DNA of 46,340 nucleotides from an uncultured Oscillospiraceae bacterium. Lineage in GTDB: Bacteria; Bacillota; Clostridia; Oscillospirales; Oscillospiraceae. A program made the position numbers and the translations under genes. The notes beneath the pieces were generated by a model, which ran no database searches, was not told where the DNA came from, and saw only the letters and a program-made list of their open reading frames with translations. Below, one piece after another: positions 8,098 through 16,390 of the stretch (positions are counted from its first letter, which is position 1; every line of letters begins with the position of its first letter). The stretch spans positions 1 through 46,340 of the forward strand of contig CAJTOM010000011.1 of assembly GCA_910577915.1 (NCBI GenBank). Direction: 5' to 3'.

Positions 8098-8697
8098 CTA
8101 ATCAAAAATATAGGTATCCACGACGCCTTTTTCCTCCGTATGGAAAAAAGCTTTCAGCATCATCGCCGCCGGGTCGCAGTCATCACACTCAAAGTACAGC
8201 GTGTCATGCGTGCGGAGCTGGCGGGCGAGCAGGCTTTGGGCAAAGGAGGGGAAGGAACGAGTCTCCACTGTACCGGCATAAGCGATCTCGCCGTCCTCGA
8301 CAAACGCAAAATGAAGAACCTTGCCATTCTCTATCTGGCAGAGAGCGCTCTCCGGCAGTCTGGCAAAGAACTCCGCCTCGCCGGCAGTCAAGGGACTGAC
8401 CGCCTCGTGAGTCTCCCTGTAATAGTGGTAGAGCTTCCTGCGGCAGGCATCATACGCCTCCATGCCCCTGCTGCAGGCCGTCAGCGGCACCCGTTCCTCC
8501 ATCGGACCGGTCAGACCGGTTCGGTGGACCTCCATCTCATAGCAGCGCCTGCGGCACCGGAAGCCCCCCGCCAACAGGACCGGCACGACCGGGTCCGACG
8601 GCCCGGCCATCGCCTGCATGGGGCACCCAACTTCCTTTCGCAACAGGGAGAACAACTCCCCCGCCGGGAGATCCTCCGTCAACAGCTGAAGCCGCAC
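8098..8697 (-). CDS. GNAT-like acetyltransferase, start unclear
   Basis: The first usable start is GTG 8697 (199 residues), but the frame is open and protein-like for another 37 codons upstream, back to the stop codon of the MBL exonuclease gene at 8812-8814. The upstream residues (VVFYLRGVPAARVEISRNPFHGRNCYVRL) look like a genuine N-terminus, yet the stretch has no ATG, GTG or TTG in frame, only ATA and GTC. The body contains VLLAGGFRCRRRCYEMEV, which resembles the central part of GNAT folds. The function is unknown and the family call is weak. It is probably co-transcribed between the exonuclease and rlmD. Either the start codon has mutated or an unusual initiation is used. Confidence 0.5.
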   Translation of the reverse strand: MRLQLLTEDLPAGELFSLLRKEVGCPMQAMAGPSDPVVPVLLAGGFRCRRRCYEMEVHRTGLTGPMEERVPLTACSRGMEAYDACRRKLYHYYRETHEAVSPLTAGEAEFFARLPESALCQIENGKVLHFAFVEDGEIAYAGTVETRSFPSFAQSLLARQLRTHDTLYFECDDCDPAAMMLKAFFHTEEKGVVDTYIFD

Positions 8698-8811
8698 ATA
8701 GCAGTTCCTGCCATGGAAGGGATTTCTGGATATTTCGACCCGCGCCGCCGGAACGCCTCTGAGGTAAAAGACAACCCCTCCGCTCTCCTTTGAAAGAAAA
8801 GACTGTATGAC

Positions 8812-10404
8812 CTACGCCTCCCACTTGTCGATGAGCTGCTTGAGCTGGTCGGCGAAGCGGCCCAGATCCTTGTTGGTGCGGCCCTTGCTGCGCAGAATGA
8901 CCTCCTGGAGCAGCTTGCCCACGGACGCCAGACGCTGGTAGGACGCGGATACCTTGACGCCGGGGATGTGGGCCTTCCGCTCGGGCAGGTAGCCCCGCTC
9001 CAGCAGACGGTTGGCCGCCAGGTCGTAGACCTCCGTGTACTGGGGGGCGTGGGCGCTGAGGCCCAGGCGCTCCAGACTCTCGGCGAAATAGGGCGCCACC
9101 TCCCGGTCGCCGTGGACCACAAAGAAGTGGGCGGGGCTCTCAAAGGATTGGGCCCACTCCAGCAGGTGGTCCCGGTCGGCGTGGCTGCTCAGACCCTTGA
9201 AGTTCACGATCTCCGCCTGGACCGCCACCTCCTCGCCGAAGAGCTTCACACTGTGGGCCCCGTCCAGCAGGGTGCGGCCCAAGGTGCCAGGGGCCTGGAA
9301 GCCTACGAAGACTATGGTGCTCTCCGTCCGCCACAGGTTGTACTTCAGGTGGTGGCGTACCCGGCCCGCGTCGCACATGCCGGAGGCGGAGATGATGACC
9401 TTGGGGGTCTTGTCCATGTTCAGCAGCTTCGACTCCTCCACCGACTCCGTCATCCGCAGGCCGGGGAAGGAGAACATGTTGGTCCCGTCCTTCACCAGCG
9501 CCAGGGCCTCCTCGTCCAGGTAGCCCTGGAGGTCGCCGCAGAAGATGGTGGTGGCCTTGCTGGCCAGGGGGGAGTCAATATAGACCGGGAAGTCCTGAAC
9601 GGATTTAACCAGGTGCTCCTGCTTGATGCGCCGCAGGAAGTAGAGAATCTCCTGGGTGCGGCCCACGGCGAAGGCGGGGATGATCACGTTGCCGCCGCGG
9701 CCCAGGGTGCGGTCAATGACCTTGCTGAGCTCGGAGGTGTAGCTCCACACCTCCTGGTGGTTGCGGTCGCCGTAGGTGGACTCCATCACCACGTAGTCCG
9801 CCTTGGTCAGCAGCACCGGGTCCCGGATGATGGGCTGGTTGATGTTGCCGATGTCGCCGGAGAAGACGACGGTCTTCGTCACGTCCCCCTCCGTCACCTC
9901 CAGGGTGATGCTGCACGAGCCCAGCAGATGGCCCGCGTCGGAGAAGGTCACCGTCACCCCCTCGCACAGCTGGAAGGGCACGCCGTAGCGCCGGGTGTGG
10001 ACATAGCCCTGCACCCGCTGTGCGTCCTCCACAGTGTAGAGAGGCTCCACCGGCGGGCGGCCCGCTCGCTGGTTCTTCCGGTTCTCATAGTCGGCATCGG
10101 ACTGCTGGATATAGGCGCTGTCGATGAGCATGATCTCCATCAGACGGGCCGTCAGCCGGGTGGTCCAGATCTGGCCGGTGAAGCCCTGGCGCACCAGAAG
10201 GGGTATGCGGCCCGTGTGGTCGATGTGGGCGTGGGTGACGAGCACGTAGTCGATGGCGCCGGGGTCAAAGGGCAGCTCCCGGTTGTCGGTCTCGTCCCGC
10301 CCCTGCTGCAGCCCGCAGTCCACCAGAATCCGCTTGCCGTTCACCTCCAGGCAGTGACAGCTGCCTGTTACGCACTGGTCCGCGCCGTAAAAGCGAAGCT
10401 TCAT
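8812..10404 (-). CDS. MBL-fold / beta-CASP RNA exonuclease-like protein
   Basis: 530 residues from ATG 10404, chosen because AAAGGAGGGC lies just upstream; a longer frame to 10446 has no such site. The metallo-beta-lactamase core is complete: HAHIDH at residues 58-63, the DAGHLLGS motif and FSGDIG. A beta-CASP insert follows (AFAVGRTQEILYFL, ISASGMCDAGR) and then the RMMBL motif GLSSHADRDHLLEW. These enzymes are zinc-dependent RNA nucleases of the CPSF-73/YsgP-like type acting in RNA turnover. A near-consensus promoter lies 31 bases upstream. The GNAT-like gene and rlmD follow on the same strand. Confidence 0.88.
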   Translation of the reverse strand: MKLRFYGADQCVTGSCHCLEVNGKRILVDCGLQQGRDETDNRELPFDPGAIDYVLVTHAHIDHTGRIPLLVRQGFTGQIWTTRLTARLMEIMLIDSAYIQQSDADYENRKNQRAGRPPVEPLYTVEDAQRVQGYVHTRRYGVPFQLCEGVTVTFSDAGHLLGSCSITLEVTEGDVTKTVVFSGDIGNINQPIIRDPVLLTKADYVVMESTYGDRNHQEVWSYTSELSKVIDRTLGRGGNVIIPAFAVGRTQEILYFLRRIKQEHLVKSVQDFPVYIDSPLASKATTIFCGDLQGYLDEEALALVKDGTNMFSFPGLRMTESVEESKLLNMDKTPKVIISASGMCDAGRVRHHLKYNLWRTESTIVFVGFQAPGTLGRTLLDGAHSVKLFGEEVAVQAEIVNFKGLSSHADRDHLLEWAQSFESPAHFFVVHGDREVAPYFAESLERLGLSAHAPQYTEVYDLAANRLLERGYLPERKAHIPGVKVSASYQRLASVGKLLQEVILRSKGRTNKDLGRFADQLKQLIDKWEA

Positions 10405-10434
10405 AGATAGGCCCTCCTTTTGTTTGGTGGTTCC

Positions 10435-10463
10435 ATTATAGCACACTTGTCGGAATTTGACAA
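10435..10463 (-). promoter_or_regulatory. Sigma-A promoter for the MBL exonuclease gene
   Basis: Read on the minus strand: TTGTCA, 17-base spacer, TATAAT. The -10 box ends 31 bases before the start codon. Confidence 0.75.
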
Positions 10464-10718
10464 TGCGGCAGGACCTATATTTGGAAAATCAATTTGCGCG
10501 GGCACCATATGCTGTTGTCAAGGTGCGCTCCGTGCGGTCTTCTTGATCCCGCCGCACACGGCCCGGTACCTGGGCCTGGTCGCACTTACTTTCGGACTTG
10601 GCTACCGCGGTGGTGGTGCTCCCTACAATAAGGGGGGCAAAAAAGGGGGGAAGATGCACGCTTTCATGCAACCAGGGAAAATTTTTCTTTTTTCTCCCCT
10701 CCGCCGGGGCAAAAACAG
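10464..10718. other. Intergenic stretch between divergent promoters
   Basis: About 255 bases with no protein-like frame, no tRNA-like fold and no recognisable repeat. It contains a purine-rich run (AAGGGGGGCAAAAAAGGGGGG near 10630-10650) and an A/T run before 10700. I see nothing that assigns a function. Confidence 0.4.
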
Positions 10719-10747
10719 GTGACAAACGCCCGCGCGCCGTATATAAT
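10719..10747 (+). promoter_or_regulatory. Promoter for the M20/S66 peptidase pair
   Basis: GTGACA, 17-base spacer, TATAAT. AGGAG lies at 10771-10775, before the ATG at 10783. Confidence 0.65.
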
Positions 10748-10782
10748 GGGGGCAGAATCACCAGAAAAAAGGAGTTTTTCCT

Positions 10783-11958
10783 ATGGAACACATCCGCCAA
10801 TCCGCTCTCAGCCTGGCCCCCGGCCTCCGGGAGCTCTTCTTCACCCTCCACCAGTACCCCGAGCTGGGCAACCAGGAGCGGCAGACCGCCGCGCTGGTGC
10901 GCCGGCGGCTGGAGGAGCTGGGCATCGAGTACGTCCCCTCCGCCGGCACCGGTACCGCCGCCCTCATCCGGGGGGGCCGGCCGGGGAAAACCGTGGGCTT
11001 CCGGGCGGACATGGACGCGCTGCCCATCACCGAGGAGACCGGCCTGCCCTACGCCTCCCGGAGGCCGGGGGTGATGCACGCCTGCGGCCACGACTTCCAC
11101 ACGGCGGCCCTGCTGGGAGCGGCCCAGCTGCTCCAGGAGCGGCGGGAGACGCTGGCGGGCCATGTGAAGCTCTTCTTCCAGCCCGACGAGGAGGGGGACG
11201 GCGGGGCGGAGCGGATGATCGCGGCCGGGTGCATGGAGAACCCCGCCGTGGACGCCATGCTCTGCTGTCACGTGGAGAGCGGCATCCCCGCCGGCACCCT
11301 GTCCGTCCGGTCCGGTCCCATCTGCGCCGCCTCCAACCCCTTCACCGTCACCCTCCGGGGCCGGGGCACCCACGGGGCCAAGCCCCACCTGGGCAGCGAT
11401 GTGATCGCGGCGGGCGCCCAGCTGGTCACTGCCCTCCAGACCATCTCCAGCCGCCGCACCGACCCCACCGAGCCGGTAGTGGTCACCGTGGGCAGCTTCC
11501 ACAGCGGCGCCGCCGGGAACGTGCTGCCGGAGGAGGCCGTGCTCGCGGGCATCCTGCGCACCATGAGCGGCGGGGCCCGGGAGCGGGTGAAAGAGGATCT
11601 GCGGGCCATCACCGCCGGCATCGCCGCCGCCATGGGGGTGGAGGCGGAGGTGCGCATCACGGAGAGCTACCCCTGCTGCGCCAACGACCCGGCTGTAACG
11701 GAGCTGGTGCGCCGGGCGGCGGCGGAGATCCTGGGGCCGGAGAACGTGCTGGAGATGGGGGAGCCCTCCCTGGGGGCCGACGACTTCGGCTATTTCGCCA
11801 ACCTGGTCCCCAGCTGCTACTACTACATCGGCGTGGGCTGTGCGGACGGGGGCTGCGCCTTCCCCAACCACAACCCCCGCTTCGCCGCAGATCCGGCGGC
11901 CCTGCCCCAGGCGGCGGCGGTGGCGGCCCAGGCGGCGGTGGATTTTCTGAAGGAGTGA
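10783..11958 (+). CDS. M20 family metallo-amidohydrolase (N-acyl-amino-acid/hippurate hydrolase-like)
   Basis: 391 residues, the usual family length. Metal ligands are visible: HACGHD at 99-104, the acidic pair in PDEEGDGG near 136-137, His163 in CCHVESG, and a C-terminal HNPRF. The middle part is the typical dimerisation (lid) domain, beginning about residue 175 with NPFTVTLRGRGTHGAKPH. The family hydrolyses N-acyl or N-carbamoyl amino acids or small peptides in the cytoplasm; the exact substrate cannot be read from sequence. It sits four bases upstream of the S66 carboxypeptidase gene under one promoter, which suggests use of amino acids from peptides or peptidoglycan fragments. Confidence 0.85.
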   Translation: MEHIRQSALSLAPGLRELFFTLHQYPELGNQERQTAALVRRRLEELGIEYVPSAGTGTAALIRGGRPGKTVGFRADMDALPITEETGLPYASRRPGVMHACGHDFHTAALLGAAQLLQERRETLAGHVKLFFQPDEEGDGGAERMIAAGCMENPAVDAMLCCHVESGIPAGTLSVRSGPICAASNPFTVTLRGRGTHGAKPHLGSDVIAAGAQLVTALQTISSRRTDPTEPVVVTVGSFHSGAAGNVLPEEAVLAGILRTMSGGARERVKEDLRAITAGIAAAMGVEAEVRITESYPCCANDPAVTELVRRAAAEILGPENVLEMGEPSLGADDFGYFANLVPSCYYYIGVGCADGGCAFPNHNPRFAADPAALPQAAAVAAQAAVDFLKE

Positions 11959-11962
11959 GCTG

Positions 11963-12886
11963 ATGATGACGATCCCCCCTCCCCTGAAGCCGGGGGGCAC
12001 GGTGTTTCTCACCGCCCCCTCCTCCCCCCTCTCCGACAGCCAGCCCGCCGCGGACATCGCCGCCGCCGTGGAGCGGCTGGGCTTCCGGGCCGCCGTCGGA
12101 GCATCCTGCATCGCGCCCGCCACCGCCAGGGGCTACGCCGCCGCGCCGCCGGCGGTCCGGGCGGCGGAGCTGAACCGCGCCTTCGCGGACCCCGGCGTGG
12201 ACGCCGTCTGGTGCGTCCGGGGCGGGTCCACCGCCTGGCAGCTGCCGCCCCTGCTGGACGCGGAGTGCATCGCCGCCCACCCTAAGCCCTTTATCGGCTT
12301 CAGCGACGTAACCACCCTGCACCTGTTCCTCCAGCGGCGGTGCGGCCTGGCGAGCTTCCACGGCCCCACCGCCAACCGGGTCCTCTCCTGGGGCGGGGAC
12401 GACTTCTCCTGGCGCAGCCTCCGCGCCGCCCTGTCCATGGGCCCCTGCCTGCCCCTGGAGAATCCCCCCGGCGAGCCCGTGCGGGTCCTGCGGCCCGGCA
12501 GGGCCAGGGGGCGGCTCACCGGCGGGAACCTGTCGCTGGTGGTCCAGACCCTGGGCACGCCGGAGCAGATCGACGCCCGGGGGAAGATCCTCTTCCTGGA
12601 GGACGTGGGCGAGGCGGTGTACGCCATCGAGCGGATGCTCCACCAGCTGTGCCGGGCGGGGGTACTGGGGGCGGCGGCGGGGCTGCTCTTCGGGGACTTC
12701 ACCGGCTGCCGCAACGCCTACCGGGCGGAGTACGGGCCGGAGGCGCTGCTGGCGGACTTCTTCCGGAACTGGCCGGTACCGGTGGCGTGCAACGTCCGCT
12801 CTGCCCACTGTACGCCCATGGCGACGCTGCCGGTGGGGGCGGTATGCCGGGTGGAGGGGGAGAAGATCTGGTTCTGCAGGGAATAA
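11963..12886 (+). CDS. S66 family LD-carboxypeptidase-like serine peptidase
   Basis: 307 residues; AAGGAG of the ribosome site overlaps the end of the preceding gene. The nucleophile Ser114 lies in IGFSDVTTLH, matching the nucleophile position of LdcA enzymes. The catalytic Glu is in FLEDVGEAVYAIERM and the His in SAHCTPMATLPVG. Family members cleave the L,D bond of the terminal D-Ala in cytoplasmic muropeptides, or act in microcin-like peptide detoxification (MccF). No signal peptide is seen, so it acts inside the cell. It is translated with the M20 gene and followed by a strong terminator. Confidence 0.85.
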   Translation: MMTIPPPLKPGGTVFLTAPSSPLSDSQPAADIAAAVERLGFRAAVGASCIAPATARGYAAAPPAVRAAELNRAFADPGVDAVWCVRGGSTAWQLPPLLDAECIAAHPKPFIGFSDVTTLHLFLQRRCGLASFHGPTANRVLSWGGDDFSWRSLRAALSMGPCLPLENPPGEPVRVLRPGRARGRLTGGNLSLVVQTLGTPEQIDARGKILFLEDVGEAVYAIERMLHQLCRAGVLGAAAGLLFGDFTGCRNAYRAEYGPEALLADFFRNWPVPVACNVRSAHCTPMATLPVGAVCRVEGEKIWFCRE

Positions 12887-12894
12887 ACGAGAAG

Positions 12895-12930
12895 CGGGGG
12901 AGGAGGCGCACGCCTCTTCCCCCGTCTTTT
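12895..12930 (+). terminator. Intrinsic terminator after the S66 gene
   Basis: The 14-base arms 12895-12908 and 12911-12924 (CGGGGGAGGAGGCG against CGCCTCTTCCCCCG, one G-U pair) are followed by TCTTTT. It also faces the end of the convergent oxidoreductase gene. Confidence 0.8.
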
Positions 12931-12947
12931 CCCGGCTTCTATCGCTT

Positions 12948-14222
12948 TCAGAACGTGTCCAGTTCCACCGTCCGGCCGCCCTCCCGCCGGGAGGCCTCCG
13001 CCGCCAGGGCCATGACGTGGCTCTCCACGCTCTGGGACACCCCCGTCAGGCTCTCAGTGGAGCCGGAGGCGATGAGGCGGCACAGGTCGTCCATCAGCCC
13101 CTCGTCGCCGCCGCCGTGGCCGGCGAAGCTGCCGCCGGACTGGTTGAGGTCGATGACCTCCTCCGGCTGGCCGAAGCGGCGCAGACGGATCACCCGGTCC
13201 TCCAGACTGCCCTCAAGCTCCCCCTGGGTACCGGTGATCTTAATGGTCCGGCAGCACCGCTCGGTGAAGGCAGTCATGGTGAAGGTGGCGTGGATGTTGT
13301 TGGCAAACTCCAGGTTCACCGTCTGGTGGTCCACCACGTCGTTGTCGCAGTGGTAGACGCACCGGCCGTAGGGCCCCGTCTCCAGGGCGGCGCGGATGCT
13401 CTCCGCCGTGGGCTCGGCAGCCACCACGTTGCAGGGCCACTTGGGGCCCACCACATCCAGGCCGCAGTGGACGTTAGTGAAGTAGATCTTCTCCGCGTCG
13501 TAGGGGCAGCTCTCCCTGCACCCGCACCCGTCCAGGCACCGCAGGGCCGCCCCCTGGGGGGCGTTCTCCCGGCGGAAGTGGTCCAGTGCGCCGAAGCTCT
13601 GGACCCGCAGGCACCGCTCGCCCGCCAGCCAGCGGAGGATGTCCATGTCGTGGCAGCTCTTGGCCAGGATCATGGGGCTGGTCTCATCGCTGCGCCGCCA
13701 GTTGCCCCGGACAAAGCTGTGGGCGTAGTGCCAGTAGGCCACGTGCTCCACCGCGTCGATGGTCTCGATCTTCCCAATCTCCCCCCGGCGCAGCAGGTCG
13801 GACAGAGCGGCGTAAAACCGGGTGTAGCGCAGCACGTGGCACACCACCACCGCCCGGCCGGTCTCCAGGGCCTTCCGCTCCAGGGCCCGGCACTCCGCCA
13901 GATCCGGGGAGATGGGCTTCTCCAGCAGCAGGTGGTAGCCCTTGTCCAGGGCCGCCAGGGCGTGGGGCACGTGCTGGCGGTCCTGGGTGGCGATGATCAT
14001 CACATCCGCCAGGCGGGGCTGGGCCAGCAGCTCCTCCGCCGAGGCGAAGCACCGCTCCTCCGCCACGCCGCAGCGCCGGCGCAGCAGCTCCAGCCGCTCC
14101 GGGCGCACGTCCGCACCGGCCGTCACCTCCATCCGCTCAGGGTGCTTGGCCTGATAGGACGCGTAGGCGTCCAGGCCCCGGCTGCCGCAGCCGCAGACCG
14201 CAAAGGTAATCTTCTCGCTCAT
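12948..14222 (-). CDS. Gfo/Idh/MocA family NAD(P)-dependent oxidoreductase
   Basis: 424 residues from ATG 14222, preceded by GGGGGAGGAAAC. The N-terminal Rossmann fold starts with ITFAVCGCGSRGLDAY, and the family signature LLLEKPISPD carries the conserved Lys. The C-terminal domain holds DETSPMILAKSCHDMDILRWL with the conserved His. A cysteine-rich insert (RCLDGCGCRESCPYDAEKIY) is present, as in one Gfo/Idh subfamily of sugar or inositol dehydrogenase-like proteins; it may bind a metal, but this is not established. The substrate is unknown. It lies 56 bases downstream of the sensor kinase gene on the same strand with no obvious promoter between, so it may be in the same transcript. Confidence 0.8.
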   Translation of the reverse strand: MSEKITFAVCGCGSRGLDAYASYQAKHPERMEVTAGADVRPERLELLRRRCGVAEERCFASAEELLAQPRLADVMIIATQDRQHVPHALAALDKGYHLLLEKPISPDLAECRALERKALETGRAVVVCHVLRYTRFYAALSDLLRRGEIGKIETIDAVEHVAYWHYAHSFVRGNWRRSDETSPMILAKSCHDMDILRWLAGERCLRVQSFGALDHFRRENAPQGAALRCLDGCGCRESCPYDAEKIYFTNVHCGLDVVGPKWPCNVVAAEPTAESIRAALETGPYGRCVYHCDNDVVDHQTVNLEFANNIHATFTMTAFTERCCRTIKITGTQGELEGSLEDRVIRLRRFGQPEEVIDLNQSGGSFAGHGGGDEGLMDDLCRLIASGSTESLTGVSQSVESHVMALAAEASRREGGRTVELDTF

Positions 14223-14278
14223 CGTATGTTTCCTCCCCCATCTCATCCATATTTATGACGCGCCGGACGCGCGTTTTT

Positions 14279-15610
14279 TCATGTCTCCACAAATGTCAGC
14301 ACACAGCGGTAGACGCCGTCCCGCTCCTCTGTCTCCAGCGTGCCGCCGCCCCGCTCCATCAGCGCCGCCATAGCGGGCAGGCCCACGCCGTGGCTGTCCC
14401 GGCGGTCCGGCGCGGGGGACACGCGGTTCTCCACGTGCAGGCGCACCGTCCCGCCCCCCTCCTCAATCCAGAGGTCCACGGGGGCGGACCGGTCGGCGTA
14501 CTTGCGCAGGTTGGAGAACAGGTTGTCAAACACCCGCAGCACGTCCTCCGTGCGCAGATACAGCCCAAAGGGCCGGTCGAAGACCGGAGGCCGGATGGCA
14601 AAGCCCTCCCGCTGGAGATCTCCGCACTGCTCCGACAAGATCTGGCCCAGCAGCGCCGGGCCGTCCACCGGCTCCGGCGGGGCGGCCAGGGGCTCCTTAC
14701 GGCTCTCCACCTGCGCGCCGGCAAACAGCTGGTCCGTCATGCCTTTGATCTGCTCCGCCTTCTCCTGGGCCAGGCGGAGAAAGTCCGCGCGCTCCGCCTC
14801 CGTCTGGTACTCCCCCCGGCGGAGGATCTCCAGGTAGCCCATCAGCTTGGTCAGGGGGGTGCGCAGATCGTGGGACAGCTCGGCGATCAGCCGGCTGTTG
14901 GCCCCCACCGCCTCCCGCTCCCGCCCGATGCGCTCCACCACGCTCAGGCGTAGGCGCTCGATGTCCGCCCCCAGGCGGCTGAGCTCGTCGCTGCCCGGGG
15001 CGGAGATGGCGTGGTCCAGATCCCCCGCCATCAGCAGGCCCGTCTCGCGGGTCAGGGCCCCGATCCGGCCCAGAAGACGCCAGATATAGGGCACCATCAC
15101 CCCGCAGAAGCCCGCCAGGGCCGTCAGCAGTCCCACGGCCCGCCCCAGGCTCTCCAGCCAGAGGCCGCTGCGGGAGAAGGTCAGGTACATGGTCCCGTCG
15201 GCGCACACAATCTCGTGGACCCCCACGAGAAGATCCACAGCGCCGGAGAAGACCCAGTCCTCCGTACACGCCCCCGCCGCCGGGGTAAAGCCGAACTGCA
15301 TATCCTCCGAGCGCGCGCCCGGCTTATCCACTACGCTGATGACCACGCTGTATACGCCGTCTCCCAGGGTGCCGGCGCCCTCCTGCCAGCTGCTCACGGC
15401 CTCGGCCACGGTGAGGCCACGCTCCCGGACCTGCTCCTGGTAGGCCCGGACCTGCTCCTGCTCCCGGTCCTGGAGCCACTGGCGGAACCACTCGCTGTCC
15501 TGGACAGCGGGCGCCGCCACCCCGCTCACCAGGTAAAACAGCGCGAAGGCCAGGGCCAGAGCCAGCACCGACACCCCCACCAGCTTGGCGCCCAGTCCCC
15601 GCCTACCCAA
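14279..15610 (-). CDS. Sensor histidine kinase
   Basis: I place the start at TTG 15610, with AAGGGG seven bases upstream and an eight-base overlap with the response regulator end. A longer frame to 15670 would overlap much more. Order: membrane segment (VGVSVLALALAFALFYLVSGVA), an extracytoplasmic sensor region of about 110 residues, a second membrane segment (AVGLLTALAGFCGVMVPYIW), a HAMP-like linker, an H-box (ELSHDLRTPLTKL) with the phospho-accepting His, and a HATPase domain (N-box VFDNLFSNLRKYA). The G-boxes are short but present (SHGVGLPAM). It partners the regulator encoded just upstream. The signal is unknown. Confidence 0.85.
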   Translation of the reverse strand: MGRRGLGAKLVGVSVLALALAFALFYLVSGVAAPAVQDSEWFRQWLQDREQEQVRAYQEQVRERGLTVAEAVSSWQEGAGTLGDGVYSVVISVVDKPGARSEDMQFGFTPAAGACTEDWVFSGAVDLLVGVHEIVCADGTMYLTFSRSGLWLESLGRAVGLLTALAGFCGVMVPYIWRLLGRIGALTRETGLLMAGDLDHAISAPGSDELSRLGADIERLRLSVVERIGREREAVGANSRLIAELSHDLRTPLTKLMGYLEILRRGEYQTEAERADFLRLAQEKAEQIKGMTDQLFAGAQVESRKEPLAAPPEPVDGPALLGQILSEQCGDLQREGFAIRPPVFDRPFGLYLRTEDVLRVFDNLFSNLRKYADRSAPVDLWIEEGGGTVRLHVENRVSPAPDRRDSHGVGLPAMAALMERGGGTLETEERDGVYRCVLTFVET

Positions 15611-16298
15611 CCCGGTACCCCTTACCCCACACGGTCTTGATGTACTCCGGCCGCCGGGGGTCGTCTTCAATCTTCTCCCGCAGACGGCGGATGTGAACCA
15701 TGACGGTGTTGCCCGAGGAGGCGAAGTAGGGCTCGTTCCACACGCTCTCGTACAGGTTCTGCAGGGAGAAGATTACCCCCCGGTTCTCCACCAGCAGGCG
15801 CAGAATGCGGTACTCCGTCTCCGTCAGGTCGATCTCCTCGTCCCTGCGCCAGACCATGTTGCCCCGCAGGTTCACCCGCAGTCCGCACCACTCCGCCTCC
15901 TGGGCGGCCTCCGGCTTGCCCTTGTATACCTGGTAGCGGCGCATGAGGCCCTTTACCCGGGCCAGCAGCTCCGGGTAGGAGAAGGGCTTGGACAGGTAGT
16001 CGTCCCCGCCGCTGGAGTAGCCCATGGTGAGATCCGAGTCCTGGCTCTTGGCGGTGAGAAACAGCACCGGCACGTTCCACCGCTCCCGCAGGCGCAGGCA
16101 CACGTGGTAGCCGCTCAGGCCCTCCATCATCACGTCCAGAATCACCAGGTCCGCCCCGCCGCCGGTGCGCTCCAGGTAGGCCAGGGCCTCCTCCCCGCTG
16201 CCGGCCTGCACCACCTGGAAGCCCTCGCTGCTCAGGAGCACCCGCAGCACCTCCCGGATCTCAGCGTCGTCGTCAACAACGAGTATCTGATTGCCCAC
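15603..16298 (-). CDS. OmpR/PhoB-type response regulator
   Basis: 231 residues from GTG 16298, chosen because AAAGGGGG lies just upstream; the longer frame to 16538 is open by chance. The receiver domain carries the acidic pair in VVDDDAEI, phospho-acceptor Asp55 (LVILDVM), LTAKS and the conserved Lys in YLSKPF. The C-terminal winged helix has the typical end HIRRLREKIEDDPRRPEYIKTVWGKGYRVG. It controls transcription with its kinase. The target genes are unknown; the oxidoreductase gene downstream is a candidate by position. Confidence 0.9.
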   Translation of the reverse strand: MGNQILVVDDDAEIREVLRVLLSSEGFQVVQAGSGEEALAYLERTGGGADLVILDVMMEGLSGYHVCLRLRERWNVPVLFLTAKSQDSDLTMGYSSGGDDYLSKPFSYPELLARVKGLMRRYQVYKGKPEAAQEAEWCGLRVNLRGNMVWRRDEEIDLTETEYRILRLLVENRGVIFSLQNLYESVWNEPYFASSGNTVMVHIRRLREKIEDDPRRPEYIKTVWGKGYRVG

Positions 16299-16325
16299 GG
16301 CCGGACCACCCCCTTTCTGCCGACA

Positions 16326-16354
16326 ATTGTACAAAATACGCGGCGAAATTGCAA
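16326..16354 (-). promoter_or_regulatory. Promoter for the two-component operon
   Basis: Read on the minus strand: TTGCAA, 17 bases, TACAAT, 28 bases before the GTG start. A short inverted repeat (AGGAAA..TTTCCT, near 16366-16379) lies between it and the end of cbiP and could act as a weak terminator of the corrin operon. Confidence 0.65.
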
Positions 16355-16390
16355 GGGCTGCAAAGGAAAACTTTCCTCTGTAAGAAAGAA

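Noticed and set aside
14257..14277. A hairpin with a T-run (ACGCGC..GCGCGT-type) as terminator of the sensor kinase gene
   Set aside because: The T-run follows the stem on the plus strand, whereas the kinase is read on the minus strand, so the orientation is wrong.
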